Assembly: GCF_032118995.1 (NCBI RefSeq)
Contig: NC_092650.1
Coordinates: forward strand, 22,516,001-22,580,000
Direction of reading: 5' to 3'
Length of the DNA: 64,000 bases
Source: Asterias amurensis
Lineage: Eukaryota > Echinodermata > Asteroidea > Forcipulatida > Asteriidae
Shown: positions 39,301 to 45,068 of the stretch, piece by piece
Layout: every line of letters begins with the position of its first letter
Numbering within the stretch: the first letter of the stretch is position 1
The notes under the pieces: model-generated
Database searches by the model: none
Seen by the model: only the letters and a program-made list of their open reading frames with translations
Told to the model about the DNA's origin: nothing
Position numbers and translations under genes: made by a program

Positions 39301-42300
39301 GAAGTTGCGAGGTAATAATGAAAGAAAATAAACCACGAAGAAAATGTCACACGAAGTTGTGTGCGTTTAGATGGTTGATTTCGAGACCTCAAGTTCTAAA
39401 TCTGAGGTCTCGAAATCAAATTCGTGGAAAATTACTTCTTTCTCGCAAACTACGGCACTTCAGAGGGAGCCGTTTCTCACAATGTTTTATACCATCAACC
39501 TCTGCCCATTACTCGCCACCAAAAAAGGTTTTATGCTAATAATTATTTTGAGTAATTAGCAATAGTGTCCACTGCCTTTAAGTGATTATTGCACGTGCAA
39601 AGCAACTGCAAATCTCTTTTTGTATTGTCTCTCCACTAAGCAAAGTTCAAAATCAGTAAGAATTCAATTCATTTAAAAAAATTTAAAAAAAAAGACAACT
39701 CACATTTCCACTTCGTCGCAGGTCTCCAGGCTCCAAACACGAAGCGTACAGTCTTGTGACGCAGACACGATATAAGGGCCGTAGGGGTAGGCGCAGAGGG
39801 CGGTGACCGCTGCACAGTGACCCACGAAGACCAGGAGGACATGCCAGGCGTCATCCCATACCTTAATAGAACCATCTCTGGCTCCTGTCACTAGGTGTTT
39901 CAGGGGGTTGAAGAACAAAATGCTGTGAGAAGAAAAAATAAAAGCAAATTAACCAAATTGACTGATGCTTCTTCTCACCCATACTCCTTGAATTGCATCA
40001 ATTTATAGGCTATGGATTGCACTTAATAGCGTCATCAACCGCCATATTTGATGATAAACAATGCAAAAGTCCATACATGTAAGTGCTACATAAAGCTCTT
40101 AGCCAATGATAGCCTTCCGCACAAGCACACTTCATCAAATATGGTGGACGATAACGCTCAGTGCAATCCATCTATTTAGAGATAAAAAAGGGATACTGCA
40201 AAGTATAAATCAGAGAAAAAAAAGGATCTAAGACTATAAGTCTTTACTTTCAGTCACTGTTTTCTGTTCATTTAAATCATGGGATATTAAAGAAGGCCTC
40301 AACTTATATCAATGCACCATTTTCTGCTTAAAGCCTTAGGTATAAAACCTTGCTTAGCACAGAAAAGTTTTGCTTAACAGAAACAGGTTTCTAGCCAAAA
40401 ATAACGCTCAGTTTACATTGTTGTGATTGGTGCCCCACTCAATTTTTGCTCAGCAAAGAAATTTGTCAAGCAGTAGTTTCTGTTTTCTTTATGAAACTCT
40501 AGGGCCAATTTCATAGAGTTGCTTAAACAGAAAATATTGCTTAACAACTTACTGTTATGCATTAATTAGCAGGATAACAATCACAAACGGCACATGTAAA
40601 GCAGTATTTTGCCTGGTAAACTCATTCTGGTAAGCATTATTTTGCTGTGCTTAGCTACATTTTGTGCTCACGCAACTCTATGAAATTGGGCCCTATGCCA
40701 CACAAGAAAACACTAATAGCAAGTTTGATTACCGTGGCTCAAGCCCCGTTCATACATCCTGCAAATGCGATATGAATTTTGGCGTCACAAATTCTCAACG
40801 AATAATTCGCATCAGTTGACTCGTGCTCAAATCCTGCGAAACATTCACTGTGAAAACAGCCATGTGACATCAAACTTCGCTTCACATTCACATTCGCAGG
40901 AAGTATAAACCGAGCTGTAGTTGATTCTAAAAATTAAAAGTGCTTTAATATTAGCACCTCCACTATCGGACTAACGAACTAAACCATAAACCTCACCTAG
41001 TTATGTTCCTGACGTGAAGGTTCTTCTTGTACGAGAGTAGCTTCCCTTCATAGAGATTGAAGACAGCCACCCCCGTATCGTGAACGGCGAAACAGCGTTG
41101 TGCTCTACTGGCCGTCTTCTCTAGCGCTATCATCGTGAAGACGTCCTCGGCTGTCAGCCCGCTGGGGTCGATAGACTTTTTCGGAATGAGATGCTTGGCA
41201 CCGTAGCGGAAACACCACGACTGTTGGTGGAAAAACAACAACGGTTTTGAGGAATTCGTGAGATAAGTTTATCCAACATTTAATCATTTTTGTTTGGCCC
41301 TCTTTCACAAAAAAGACTCTCATTAATTGCAGTTCTATCAAAAATGATCATTGCACTTCAAACGACATATAACCCCTGGGGCCTTTCTCAAACCTCGGCT
41401 TTGGCTCCGGCTTTTGCACCGCGCGCTGTGTACACAGCTTGCCTTTAACCTGCATTTTGGAGCAACGTGTCAGCCGAGCTTTAAAAAAGGCCCCAGGTCA
41501 CTTGGGCATTATTTCATTCCTTAAAGTCACCTGAAAGTGTTATTTTGTCAAAATAAAGCTTTTGTAACTAAAATATGTCTTTTGATGAGTGGAATATTAA
41601 CGTTATATTAATATAAACGTTTAAAGGAACGGCTTTGGATCGGTCGAGTTGGTCTTTGAAAGGCGTTTTGTGACCGTTTGTTATAAAATGCATGTGGTTA
41701 GAAAGATGTTGTAAAAGTAGAATACAATGATCTACACAAATGTGCCTCTAAATTGCGTGGTTTTCTTTTTACATCGTCCAATAACACGGTCGGCCATTTA
41801 TGGGAGTCAAAATTTTGACTCCCATAAATGGCCAACCGTGATAGTTCGCGATGTAAAAAGAAAACCGTGCAATTTAGAGTGATACTTGTGTGGATCATTA
41901 TATTCTACTTTTAAAACATCTTTCTAACCATACACATTTCATAACAAACGGTTTCAAACGCTTTTTATAGACCAACTCGTCCGAAGGCAATGTGTTCCTT
42001 TAACTAAGGTTTAAAAAAATTAGTTTCCATGTTATTTACAAATTTGGATAAAAAAGCCCAACCCGAGGGGGCGCTGTTCGTGACGTCAATCGAGGCGCGA
42101 TGAATCACATACAGTGCCAACACAAGATAGTGACGCTTGGCGCAAGCTAAAAACATGCCTTCAAAGTTGAAACAATACCCGATTTTGTTCATGTAAGGCA
42201 AATGCTCCTTTTGGTTCGTTACATCTTTCAGGTACCTTCTCCGACTTCCCCACTAGCTGGAAAAATTGTTGGGATGCCATCATGTTTTAGAAAAGTACTT

Positions 42301-45068
42301 TTCTCTTCATGTCAAAATTTGTAGTGTATTCCGGTTTCGCGAAGCACGACGGCTTTAGTTGTTTTGCTGCATCCAGCAGCAATACACCTGGTCGCGCTGC
42401 CGGAAAAATGCAAGAAAAAAACTTTTTGAAACGTACAAACTCACGACTAGGACATGAATGTAGTTGCACGTACGGGTGTTCAATGTTCGATCGAGGCAAA
42501 GTCTGCCTCAATTGAGGTCACAAAAGGGGTAGGCGAAGTCACCCCCACACAACTTTATTTATTTTTGTAAACATATAAGTCGTTAAAAACAAAGACTCAA
42601 AAAATTATTTTATTGTTCAGAAACATTTACTCTAATGTTTGAAGAAAACAAAAATCTATTTCCAGGTGACTTTAAACCATCTCAGCTCCCTGGGGAAGTA
42701 TACAGCCTGTGCTGCCAAGTACGAGCACACTAAGCAAAAACACTCCCTGAAAAATATAGTGGAGTCTCTTGCTCTTAGGACACAAGTGTCATGACCGGGA
42801 TTCGAACCCACACCCTGTTGACTCAGCAACCAGAGCTTGACATAAACCAAAAGGGTCTTTTCGCACAAGCCAGGTCTCTTTTTGCACCAAACAATGTGAA
42901 TCTTAAAATTTGCAGAGTGAGAATAATATGATCTACAGGGAATTACTCTGTGTACAAATTCCTGAAAATGGCTTACAAGCTTTGGGTCCCTACCCCCCCC
43001 CCCCCCCCTTTATTTTAGACTCTTAACTTGGCCCAGGGAAATAGAGAGGGTTAGAGACATTTACCATGATGGATGCTTGACCAGCCGTTACTATTTCATT
43101 CTGTTGCTCGTTGTATAATGCACAGAAGATCTGATGCGGAGACTTGGCCTCGGAAATCAAGTCAAAATCTGCTGTAAACATCTACAAGGGAGGAAAATGC
43201 AAAACAATGTGTACAAATTTAAAGTCATGTTGAACATTTGTTTCATATTGAATATGTATCTACACACTTAATATTGAAAATGAAATGCGAATGTTAATTG
43301 AGCGTCTAAAATGAGAAGTAATTAACAGACAATTTGAAGAAAAACACACACAGGATGAATTTTGTTTAAAGGATTTGGGTACTTTTCGTAACACAAAACA
43401 CAACGTCCACAGATTTACTTTAAACTTACACCGTTTGAAGATAATGATAGTAGAAAGCTTTCCTGAAAATATTACTTGCTGAGGTGCTGCAGTTTTTGAG
43501 AAATGAGTAACACAATGTCATTAAAATACGTTTTTACATGCTAAAATAATTTTCATCTCATGATCACTGAGACGAAAATTATTTTCTTGACATTGTTTAA
43601 CTAATTTCTCAGAAACTGCCGCACCTAGGCGAGTAATATTTTCAGGGAAGCTTTCTACTATCATTTTCTTCCAACGGTGTAAGTTTAATGTAAACCTGTG
43701 GACGTTGTATATTTTGTCCTACAAAAAGTACATAGACCTTTCATAAACTGCTAAAAATACCACAAATAATTGGCTACACAAAGTATACGTGTTTACTAAA
43801 CTGAAAGAAATGGAAAAATATCATGTTATTTTTATGAATTATTTTCTATTTCAAACGCTATCACAAATTTGTCAGCAACACCCGACACCCAATCGACCTC
43901 TGGCATTGGCCGCCATCTCCACCACGACATACTACAGTACTACAGTACTTTCAAGGCTTACCTTCAGATATTCCTCCCCTTTGTTCCAGCCGACATATCT
44001 CTTCACCTCAGGAGCGTACATAAGTTTCCCGATTGGTTCCTCCGGCTCAATTTGATCTTTGGCTCGGCCATCTTTGTGGTATAAGTTAATCCCATGGCAG
44101 TCAATTGTTAAATATTCCTGGGAGCAAAAAATGATAGGTGAACTCACTGACTTTTAAGTTCATACTTTTAACAAATCTCCAGAGAAATATTGAAAAACAA
44201 GATCAAATTGTGGGGTTTGACAATTATTACTGCCGTTTTTTCTTTTTCAGGTGATCAACTTTATTCAGGAAATGTTAAGAACAATCACTTCTCCGTTTCA
44301 ACTTCTGCGATCAAACGAAGCAAAGTTGACTGAGAAGGTCTCCAAACGCAATTTCAGGCTATAAATACATGGAGACCACGAAGGCCATGGTTCGCTGCCC
44401 TAGTCTCGCTTCTTGGTGCCACATTTAAATGTTTACAATAGCCATTCAGATATTCCCATGGACATTAAAAATGCCCTTTTGCAAAAGGAGAATGGTCTTG
44501 ACCTTTCACAAAGATCGCATCTTAGACCTGATTGTTATAGTATTTTCCTAGAGAATTGGGCCCAATTTCATAAAGCTGTTTAGCAGAATTCCTAGGCTAA
44601 GCAAGATGTGAGTGGGGTAACAGTCACAGCAATGACAATGTCCATGTACGGTAATTTGGCTAATAACCTTTGAATGCCAAGCAAGAGTGATCTGTGCTTA
44701 GAAAGTTTTTGTGCTTAATTTGAAATTTGGCCCCTGTAATTTGATGAACTACCATCCAGAGTCCTCTTTAAAATAAAACATTTCTATTTACCATTAAAAT
44801 TATTCATTAACTTCTAAAACTGTAAATGTACCTCTGTTTCCGCATTGTATATGACATCAAGCAGAGGGTTAACATGGTTGATTTTACGCAAGTGATGTAT
44901 GCCGTGTCCTATGTGGATCTCCATGGAGTCGACGCGGGCCACCTCCTTGGTCGTCTTGCGTATCGACTCGCGCAGGATGCGCCAGAGGAATCGTCCCGTT
45001 GCCTCGCCATCCGCTTGTCCTGGACGGCGTTCCCGCTCCTTCAAGATCCTTGCCACGGAATCACTCAT
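9077..45068 (-). CDS. WDR97: WDR97-like WD-repeat protein (whole coding span, 32 exons)
   Basis: Splicing 32 exons by GT-AG sites and matching phases gives one open frame of 4629 bp, 1542 residues plus stop. The start is the ATG at 45068-45066; the longer open frame upstream begins only with TTG. Residues 1 to about 700 contain WD40-type blades, for example TGARDGSIKVWD near 257, SASQDCTLRVWS near 298 and SSSTDGTIKIWD near 630. Residues 757-942 are acidic and proline-containing, 961-1089 carry a proline/threonine-rich stretch, 1090-1252 look like paired helices (HEAT-like, inferred), and a compact C-terminus follows. The length is close to the roughly 1600 residues I recall for vertebrate WDR97, and much shorter than WDR87, the nearest alternative. 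WDR97 function is poorly known; a ciliary or flagellar role is inference. Introns are full of foldback repeats. The first splice donor (GTACAT) is weak. Confidence 0.8.
9691..9767 (-). CDS. WDR97: WDR97-like coding exon 31
   Basis: Residues about 1442-1468, KPSLVRLGETHTSQCRPHRE, then TTQVA. Enters in phase 2, leaves in phase 1 before GTAAGT. Confidence 0.75.
10525..10665 (+). repeat. Dispersed repeat with 'cgaaatgtcgagttgaaac'
   Basis: Contains a gatcag/ctgatc hairpin followed by cgaaatgtcgagttgaaacc and ggttcttttcagaaccaccc. The same sequence occurs inverted at about 54500-54605. Probably the end of a retroelement or satellite. Confidence 0.6.
10992..11003 (-). CDS. WDR97: WDR97-like coding exon 30 (12-bp microexon, tentative)
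   Basis: Would add IRK and part of a flanking residue on each side, between CTTTCTCAG and GTAAAG, in phase 2. It is so short that chance is a real possibility. Leaving it out keeps the frame and gives 1538 residues. Confidence 0.35.
11580..11609 (-). CDS. WDR97: WDR97-like coding exon 29 (30-bp microexon)
   Basis: Residues 1428-1438, MKKKRRTPE, a strongly basic peptide. Phase 2 at both ends, acceptor TTAAAAG, donor GTATTT. Confidence 0.58.
12002..12025 (-). CDS. WDR97: WDR97-like coding exon 28 (24-bp microexon)
   Basis: Residues 1420-1428, ELWDELQR. Phase 2 at both ends, acceptor CATTCAG, donor GTATCT. The helical peptide fits the context. Confidence 0.6.
12186..12576. mobile_element. Family-2 foldback element with palindromic core
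   Basis: TTAAAGGAACACTTTGCGTT to GCAATGTGTTCCTTTAA, about 390 bp and inverted over its whole length. The centre near 12354-12410 is an almost perfect palindrome around caaaattttg. Confidence 0.85.
13611..13634 (-). CDS. WDR97: WDR97-like coding exon 27 (24-bp microexon)
   Basis: Residues 1412-1420, FFLDSKF. Phase 2 at both ends, acceptor CTTTGCAG, donor GTATAT. Confidence 0.55.
14317..14349 (-). CDS. WDR97: WDR97-like coding exon 26 (33-bp microexon)
   Basis: Residues 1401-1412, GSSDEGDLDS. Phase 2 at both ends, acceptor TTCCACAG, donor GTGATG. First of five small exons with the same phase. It could be alternative. Confidence 0.6.
15049..15437. mobile_element. Family-1 foldback element (TTAA ... 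CAGTGGACACTATTGG)
   Basis: Full-length copy with inverted ends ttaaatgcagtggacac and gtgttcactgcctttaa. The inner inverted pair of 'gatttcgagacctcaag' type is present. Non-autonomous: no transposase reading frame. Confidence 0.8.
15519..15646. mobile_element. Shortened relative of 35030-35257
   Basis: gtctttttgagatatatggc to gacctacctcaaaaaagctt, with cacccaaaccaaacagtac in common with the arm of the longer copy. Confidence 0.6.
15809..16076. mobile_element. TTAAAGATGCTGTGTCAG foldback element between direct repeats
   Basis: Left gatgctgtgtcagatttttggcc (read as an arm) and right ggccaaaaatctgacatagc are inverted. About 110 bp of the same flanking sequence stands on both sides (15682-15812 and 16077-16192). 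Confidence 0.65.
16290..16600. repeat. Degenerate 'caatagtcaatag' repeat
   Basis: Many short units of aatagtcaata, aatcagtagt and aatgatcaatag type in a 300-bp stretch. Too degenerate to give a unit length. Confidence 0.5.
16795..17085. repeat. G-rich minisatellite with ggggaagccct units
   Basis: Imperfect units of about 34 bp such as gctgttagggaagccct. It ends some 10 bp from the 5' splice site of WDR97-like exon 25. Confidence 0.7.
17092..17284 (-). CDS. WDR97: WDR97-like coding exon 25
   Basis: Residues 1337-1401, VTFDMPPDPSMVENAVPLEA, then INYFVEMEYEKYMERMRLAA, a long amphipathic helix, ending VLPKIRR. The donor is GTGGGC, and the intron begins almost at once with a G-rich (plus strand) minisatellite. 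Confidence 0.82.
17587..17698 (-). CDS. WDR97: WDR97-like coding exon 24
   Basis: Residues 1300-1337, serine-rich GDDSKPTSSKSETRSNFSQG, then PVVESFLQNQQLT. Probably disordered. Leaves in phase 1 before GTAAAC. Confidence 0.78.
17845..17985 (-). CDS. WDR97: WDR97-like coding exon 23
   Basis: Residues 1253-1299, SHLRKTIEQLKKGKVAG followed by a basic, serine-rich low-complexity tail ending KGILKTKSDQ. Phase 0 at both ends; donor GTATGG. Confidence 0.8.
18460..18628 (-). CDS. WDR97: WDR97-like coding exon 22
   Basis: Residues 1196-1252, ELVHDIFLSLGLQDMHNYFF, a GWDIWNVDEENRKKELN segment and RRWIEKWLALFK. Closes the helical block. Leaves in phase 0 before GTAAAT. Confidence 0.85.
19037..19279. 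mobile_element. Family-5 foldback element (ggtgcgttcg ends)
   Basis: agggtgcgttcgtttagctt to gggaagttaatcgaaacaca; contains tgagcccctggcaagagcta. Same family as 38448-38699. Confidence 0.72.
19294..19400 (-). CDS. WDR97: WDR97-like coding exon 21
   Basis: Residues 1161-1196, SFILMSLRALQAMTNPDAEM, then ITELIVQFLDGDKDVR, another helix pair. Enters in phase 0, leaves in phase 2 before GTTAGT. Confidence 0.83.
19846..20058 (-). CDS. WDR97: WDR97-like coding exon 20
   Basis: Residues 1090-1160, TFPKPWTATAFVAMLLRLLK, ISDYAMKTPILEAIIMLYQQ and an NTKVVVDTLMGVLNKS helix. Paired-helix (HEAT-like) character is inferred from the hydrophobic spacing. Phase 0 at both ends; donor GTTTGT. Confidence 0.85.
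20163..20308. mobile_element. Half copy of the 43366-43745 element
   Basis: Matches the right half (gggaagctttctactatcat, then taaatctgtggacattgtg and aaaaagtacatagaccctt) with no left half. Confidence 0.65.
20373..20759 (-). CDS. WDR97: WDR97-like coding exon 19 (proline-rich)
   Basis: Residues 961-1089, 387 bp, phase 0 at both ends. TPTPPRTPTPEPKPETPKEK and SPPPPPTPSPPRPPTPLPSF are low-complexity, disordered segments. The end, AAWFEEYFPNTSNK, looks like the start of the next folded block. Confidence 0.86.
22741..22770 (-). CDS. WDR97: WDR97-like coding exon 18 (30-bp microexon)
   Basis: Residues 951-960, RVIVWSDEEE, symmetric phase 0, acceptor CCTTTTAG, donor GTATTG. The acidic end fits the following EKERTLSL. 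Skipping it would not break the frame. Confidence 0.55.
22973..23221. mobile_element. Family-3 foldback element (cccaatttcat ends)
   Basis: Starts gggcccaatttcatggctct and ends agagccatgaaattgggcc, about 250 bp; a GC-richer subfamily than the other copies. A tRNA-like SINE follows directly. Confidence 0.78.
23222..23400 (+). mobile_element. tRNA-derived SINE
   Basis: tggtctagtgg (A-box like, 23233) and ggttcgaatcc (B box, 23278-23288) with tRNA spacing, then a shared tail with attatattcttcatccc. No acceptor-stem pairing, so not an intact tRNA. A second copy is at 27698-27960. Confidence 0.7.
23683..23706 (-). CDS. WDR97: WDR97-like coding exon 17 (24-bp microexon)
   Basis: Residues 943-950, PKSMDSPE. 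Phase 0 at both ends, CACGGCAG acceptor, GTGATC donor. It is supported only by splice sites and frame, and skipping it keeps the frame, so it may be alternative. Confidence 0.55.
23827..24180. mobile_element. Family-1 foldback element
   Basis: Starts TTAAAGGCAGTGAACAC and ends in TTAA at 24177-24180. In the intron between WDR97-like exons 16 and 17. Its last TTAA is also the first of the next element. Confidence 0.82.
24177..24514. mobile_element. Family-1 subfamily element abutting the previous copy
   Basis: TTAAAGGTACTGGACACATT to TCCGGTGCCTTTAA. Resembles the 1683-2084 copy. The shared TTAA indicates insertion at or next to the end of an existing element. Confidence 0.78.
24835..25220. 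repeat. Minisatellite of about 22-bp aagtcctttaaggtc units
   Basis: Roughly 17 imperfect units such as aagtctcaagtcctttaagg, with two higher-order repeats near 25070-25130 and 25145-25215. In the intron between WDR97-like exons 16 and 17. Confidence 0.85.
25698..26255 (-). CDS. WDR97: WDR97-like coding exon 16 (largest)
   Basis: Residues 757-942, 558 bp, phase 0 at both ends. Starts AFTLLDSREEELRMLRDGDF, has an acidic section (NPDAGDEDEESEAAW), a proline section (VPPPPSKQKPTRLPINPSGF) and a C-terminal PNSVLIRLLWP motif, which I associate with this family. Ends QIAKRRR before a GTCAGT donor. Two other frames here are open but do not splice to the neighbours. Confidence 0.88.
26502..26577 (-). 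CDS. WDR97: WDR97-like coding exon 15
   Basis: Residues 731-756, FDHFVDVLTEEETEELTREK, then KLKEA. Acidic amphipathic helix. Enters in phase 2, leaves in phase 0 before GTAAGT. Confidence 0.8.
26838..27184. repeat. Purine microsatellite (ggaaa/ggcaa then aaagc units)
   Basis: About 350 bp of ggaaaggcaa-type units (26838-27080), then about 20 repeats of aaagc (27080-27160). On the minus (transcribed-sense) strand this is almost pure pyrimidine. It is open in several frames but is not a gene. Confidence 0.9.
27199..27349 (-). CDS. WDR97: WDR97-like coding exon 14
   Basis: Residues 681-731. MPRLYLRKMVSMVFPEVPIE is followed by a valine/proline linker and SNKRLKAAHSSNYK. It follows the propeller. 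The 5' splice site (GTGAGT) sits only about 14 bp from a long polypyrimidine microsatellite in the transcribed sense. Confidence 0.83.
27698..27960 (+). mobile_element. tRNA-derived SINE
   Basis: cggtggtctagtcgaaagac with B box ggttcgaatcc at 27748-27758, and a tail ending tgttctttatcctggatgca like the 23222 copy. Confidence 0.7.
28255..28592. mobile_element. Family-1 foldback element (left end shortened)
   Basis: Left end aaggcagtggac runs into a T tract, losing the 'actattggtaatt' segment; right end caatagtgtccactgtcttta is intact. Confidence 0.75.
28689..28795 (-). CDS. WDR97: WDR97-like coding exon 13
   Basis: Residues 645-681, SIKLNAEALSLNFCSQKGD, then LLVGVGNHIHRIDHSS. Probably the closing strands of the WD propeller. 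Enters in phase 2, leaves in phase 1 before GTAAGT. Confidence 0.83.
29149..29392. mobile_element. Family-3 foldback element
   Basis: ggggccaatttcatagagct to agctctatgaaattgggccc, with gcttaagca repeats next to both ends. Confidence 0.8.
29537..29910. mobile_element. Family-2 foldback element
   Basis: Termini TAAAGGAACACGTTGCC and GGCAACGTGTTCCTTATAA; the central palindrome is degraded compared with other copies. Confidence 0.82.
29996..30134 (-). CDS. WDR97: WDR97-like coding exon 12
   Basis: Residues 599-645. After an acidic linker (HSPNEDHIDTITGLA) comes GVFGSSSTDGTIKIWDED, a textbook final strand of a WD40 blade. Enters in phase 1, leaves in phase 2 before GTGAGT. Confidence 0.9.
30821..31003 (-). 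CDS. WDR97: WDR97-like coding exon 11
   Basis: Residues 538-599, starting DNVIKVWRVFPFAEESLA and continuing through RMTVLRTTLCVAFQDESS to YNLKNK. Contains blade strands. Enters and leaves in phase 1, donor GTAAGT. Confidence 0.86.
31083..31257. mobile_element. Family-4 foldback element, most complete copy
   Basis: gatttcacaaaggtagtcct to aggactacctttgtgaaatc, with several taggactagtcctaa units and a gcaatgctaagagatag motif inverted on the two sides. Confidence 0.8.
31256..31449. mobile_element. Family-3 foldback element
   Basis: tgggcccaatttcatagacc to gctctatgaaattgggccc. It directly follows a family-4 element (31083-31257). Confidence 0.8.
31460..31836. mobile_element. Family-1 foldback element
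   Basis: TTAAAGACAGTGGACACTAT to TGTCCACTGCCTTTAA, near the acceptor side of the intron before WDR97-like exon 11. Confidence 0.82.
32130..32300. mobile_element. Family-4 related foldback element
   Basis: gccgatttcacaaaaacgct to tttggtgaaatcggcccc, with taatcctatctcgagataag inside. Confidence 0.72.
33323..33630. mobile_element. Foldback element with cgtttcagacgggcg ends
   Basis: accgtttcagacgggcgtgc pairs with gcgcccatctgaaatgggtg across about 300 bp; a separate family. Confidence 0.65.
34516..34876. mobile_element. Family-1 foldback element
   Basis: TTAAAGGCACTGGACACTAT to TGTCCACTGCCTTTAA, ending only about 32 bp from WDR97-like exon 10. Confidence 0.82.
34909..34981 (-). CDS. WDR97: WDR97-like coding exon 10
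   Basis: Residues 514-538, AHGFKGVLGLVANPRNDQL, a blade strand ending ISTGL. Together with DNVIKVW of exon 11 it makes a 'lisTGlDnvIKVW' WD signature split by the intron. Ends in phase 1. Confidence 0.8.
35030..35257. mobile_element. Foldback element with aagcctttttgaggtatgg ends
   Basis: ataagcctttttgaggtatg to ccatacctcaaaaaggctta. Shorter relatives at 15519-15646 and, for the middle part, near 14090-14200. Confidence 0.75.
35462..35763. mobile_element. Foldback element with gccattggacac ends
   Basis: Ends tagccattggacactta and agtgtccaatggctttaa; centre contains the palindrome attctcgatatcgagaatt. Related in layout to family 1 but different inside. Confidence 0.72.
35870..36080. repeat. 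Cluster of ttcttat/ataagaa palindromes
   Basis: More than ten overlapping units such as ttcttataagaa, ttataagaatc and cttataagatcttataag in 200 bp. Low complexity and strongly self-complementary. Confidence 0.6.
36105..36260 (+). mobile_element. SINE-like element with a B box
   Basis: cccggtagctagaggcagtt, cgaatcctatg and agggataaagaatatttat; a copy lies at 3706-3815 (cctggtagctagaagcagtt, then gggataaagaatatt). Confidence 0.55.
36370..36650 (-). CDS. WDR97: WDR97-like coding exon 9
   Basis: Residues 420-513. LFVVCKTGDIIKADT is followed by a loop and then TLLIGGRRDGNVAVLHW, a WD blade. Enters in phase 1, leaves in phase 0 before GTAAGT. A frame-shifted reading of the same stretch also starts at an ATG but does not join the neighbouring exons. 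Confidence 0.86.
36875..37060. mobile_element. Family-3 element, right end lost
   Basis: Left end gggccaatttaacatagagc is present; the right terminus is not recognisable before the 19-base C run at 37088-37106. Confidence 0.55.
37311..37480. mobile_element. Family-4 related foldback element
   Basis: ccgtcgatttcaccaaactc to gcgtttcgtgaaatcggctg; same layout as the 32130 copy in the other direction. Confidence 0.72.
37660..37795 (-). CDS. WDR97: WDR97-like coding exon 8
   Basis: Residues 375-420, MPTRAICICKDSSVRIVTP, then SGDVLTSFL and an alanine-rich end AAYAAAD. A WD blade pattern ('aicickDssVrivtp') continuing into exon 9. Ends in phase 1 before GTAAGT. Confidence 0.83.
37827..38028. mobile_element. 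Foldback element with agcccggttcatact ends
   Basis: aaagcccggttcatactact to aaaatactaaccgggcttta. A related copy is at 40742-40918. Confidence 0.72.
38273..38312 (-). CDS. WDR97: WDR97-like coding exon 7 (40 bp)
   Basis: Residues 361-374, encoding SKVAKIMVTDHPD. It enters in phase 2 and leaves in phase 0, with a CTTTCAG acceptor and a GTGAGT donor. The reading frame carries straight on to PTRAICICKDSSV in the next exon, which supports this short exon. Confidence 0.75.
38448..38699. mobile_element. Family-5 foldback element
   Basis: gggtgcatttgtttaccttc to ggagctaatcgaacgcaccc, lying in the intron between WDR97-like exons 6 and 7, about 80 bp from exon 6. Confidence 0.75.
38780..38908 (-). 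CDS. WDR97: WDR97-like coding exon 6
   Basis: Residues 318-361, phase 2 at both ends. It reads MIETDEPVEGLGTILQKDN and then TVDLWRLRHIHNLFTAVG, a blade ending in a variant 'VDLW' in place of WD. Confidence 0.82.
39188..39581. mobile_element. Family-1 foldback element
   Basis: TTAAAGGCAGAGGTCACTAT to TGTCCACTGCCTTTAA, in the intron between WDR97-like exons 5 and 6. Confidence 0.82.
39704..39922 (-). CDS. WDR97: WDR97-like coding exon 5 (clearest WD40 repeats)
   Basis: Residues 245-318. It holds two canonical blades: HLVTGARDGSIKVWDD, then a GH dipeptide followed by PYIVSASQDCTLRVWSLE. These are the strongest WD40 signatures in the gene. Phase 2 at both ends; acceptor CACAG, donor GTGAGT. Confidence 0.9.
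40502..40694. mobile_element. Family-3 foldback element
   Basis: gggccaatttcatagagttg to aactctatgaaattgggccc in the intron between WDR97-like exons 4 and 5. Confidence 0.8.
40742..40918. mobile_element. Foldback element related to 37827-38028
   Basis: agccccgttcatacatcctg to gcaggaagtataaaccgagc, with the body in the opposite direction. Confidence 0.68.
40997..41220 (-). CDS. WDR97: WDR97-like coding exon 4
   Basis: Residues 171-245, starting SWCFRYGAKHLIPKK and ending in phase 2 at HVRNIT before GTGAGG. CFAVHDTGVAVFNLYEGKL reads as a full WD blade without the final WD dipeptide. Confidence 0.85.
41621..42003. mobile_element. Family-2 foldback element
   Basis: TTAAAGGAACGGCTTTGGAT to GCAATGTGTTCCTTTAA. 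Intact centre around 41788-41840 with 'cggccatttatgggagtc' arms. Confidence 0.85.
42744..42842 (-). mobile_element. tRNA-like SINE fragment, inverted
   Basis: Contains gggattcgaacccacaccct, the reverse complement of a B box, followed by tgttgactcagcaaccagag. Similar inverted fragments near 18840-18965, 35813-35870 and 60780-60840. Confidence 0.5.
43065..43181 (-). CDS. WDR97: WDR97-like coding exon 3
   Basis: Residues 132-170, phase 0 at both ends. It contains IFCALYNEQQNEIVTAGQ, a typical 'yd..neIvTaG' blade strand that continues into the SWCFRYG start of the next exon. Confidence 0.82.
43366..43745. mobile_element. TTAAAGG-type foldback element, third family
   Basis: Starts TTAAAGGATTTGGGTACTTT; inverted arms include acaacgtccacagatttac and its counterpart gtaaacctgtggacgttgt. 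A half copy lies at about 20163-20308 beside WDR97-like exon 19. Confidence 0.7.
43962..44117 (-). CDS. WDR97: WDR97-like coding exon 2
   Basis: Residues 80-131, phase 0 at both ends, between a CAG acceptor and a GTAAGC donor. It encodes EYLTIDCHGINLYHKDGR and then an acidic loop ending NKGEEYLK. The 'VxxxGINLYxKDGR' pattern looks like the outer strands of the first WD blade. Confidence 0.82.
44557..44734. mobile_element. Family-3 foldback element
   Basis: Left gggcccaatttcataaagct, right end decayed (tttgaaatttggccc). Confidence 0.7.
44832..45068 (-). CDS. WDR97: WDR97-like coding exon 1
   Basis: Residues 1-79, beginning MSDSVARILKERERR. Basic and helical, with no WD motif. It ends in phase 0 at AETE before a weak GTACAT donor. 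The ATG follows an in-frame TTG codon, so a longer protein is not implied. Confidence 0.8.

Noticed and set aside
39282..39559. Short frames with similar peptides at several places (also 31554, 34653, 46861, 15166)
   Set aside because: The similarity comes from the family-1 foldback element, not from a gene family; the frames are broken differently in each copy.
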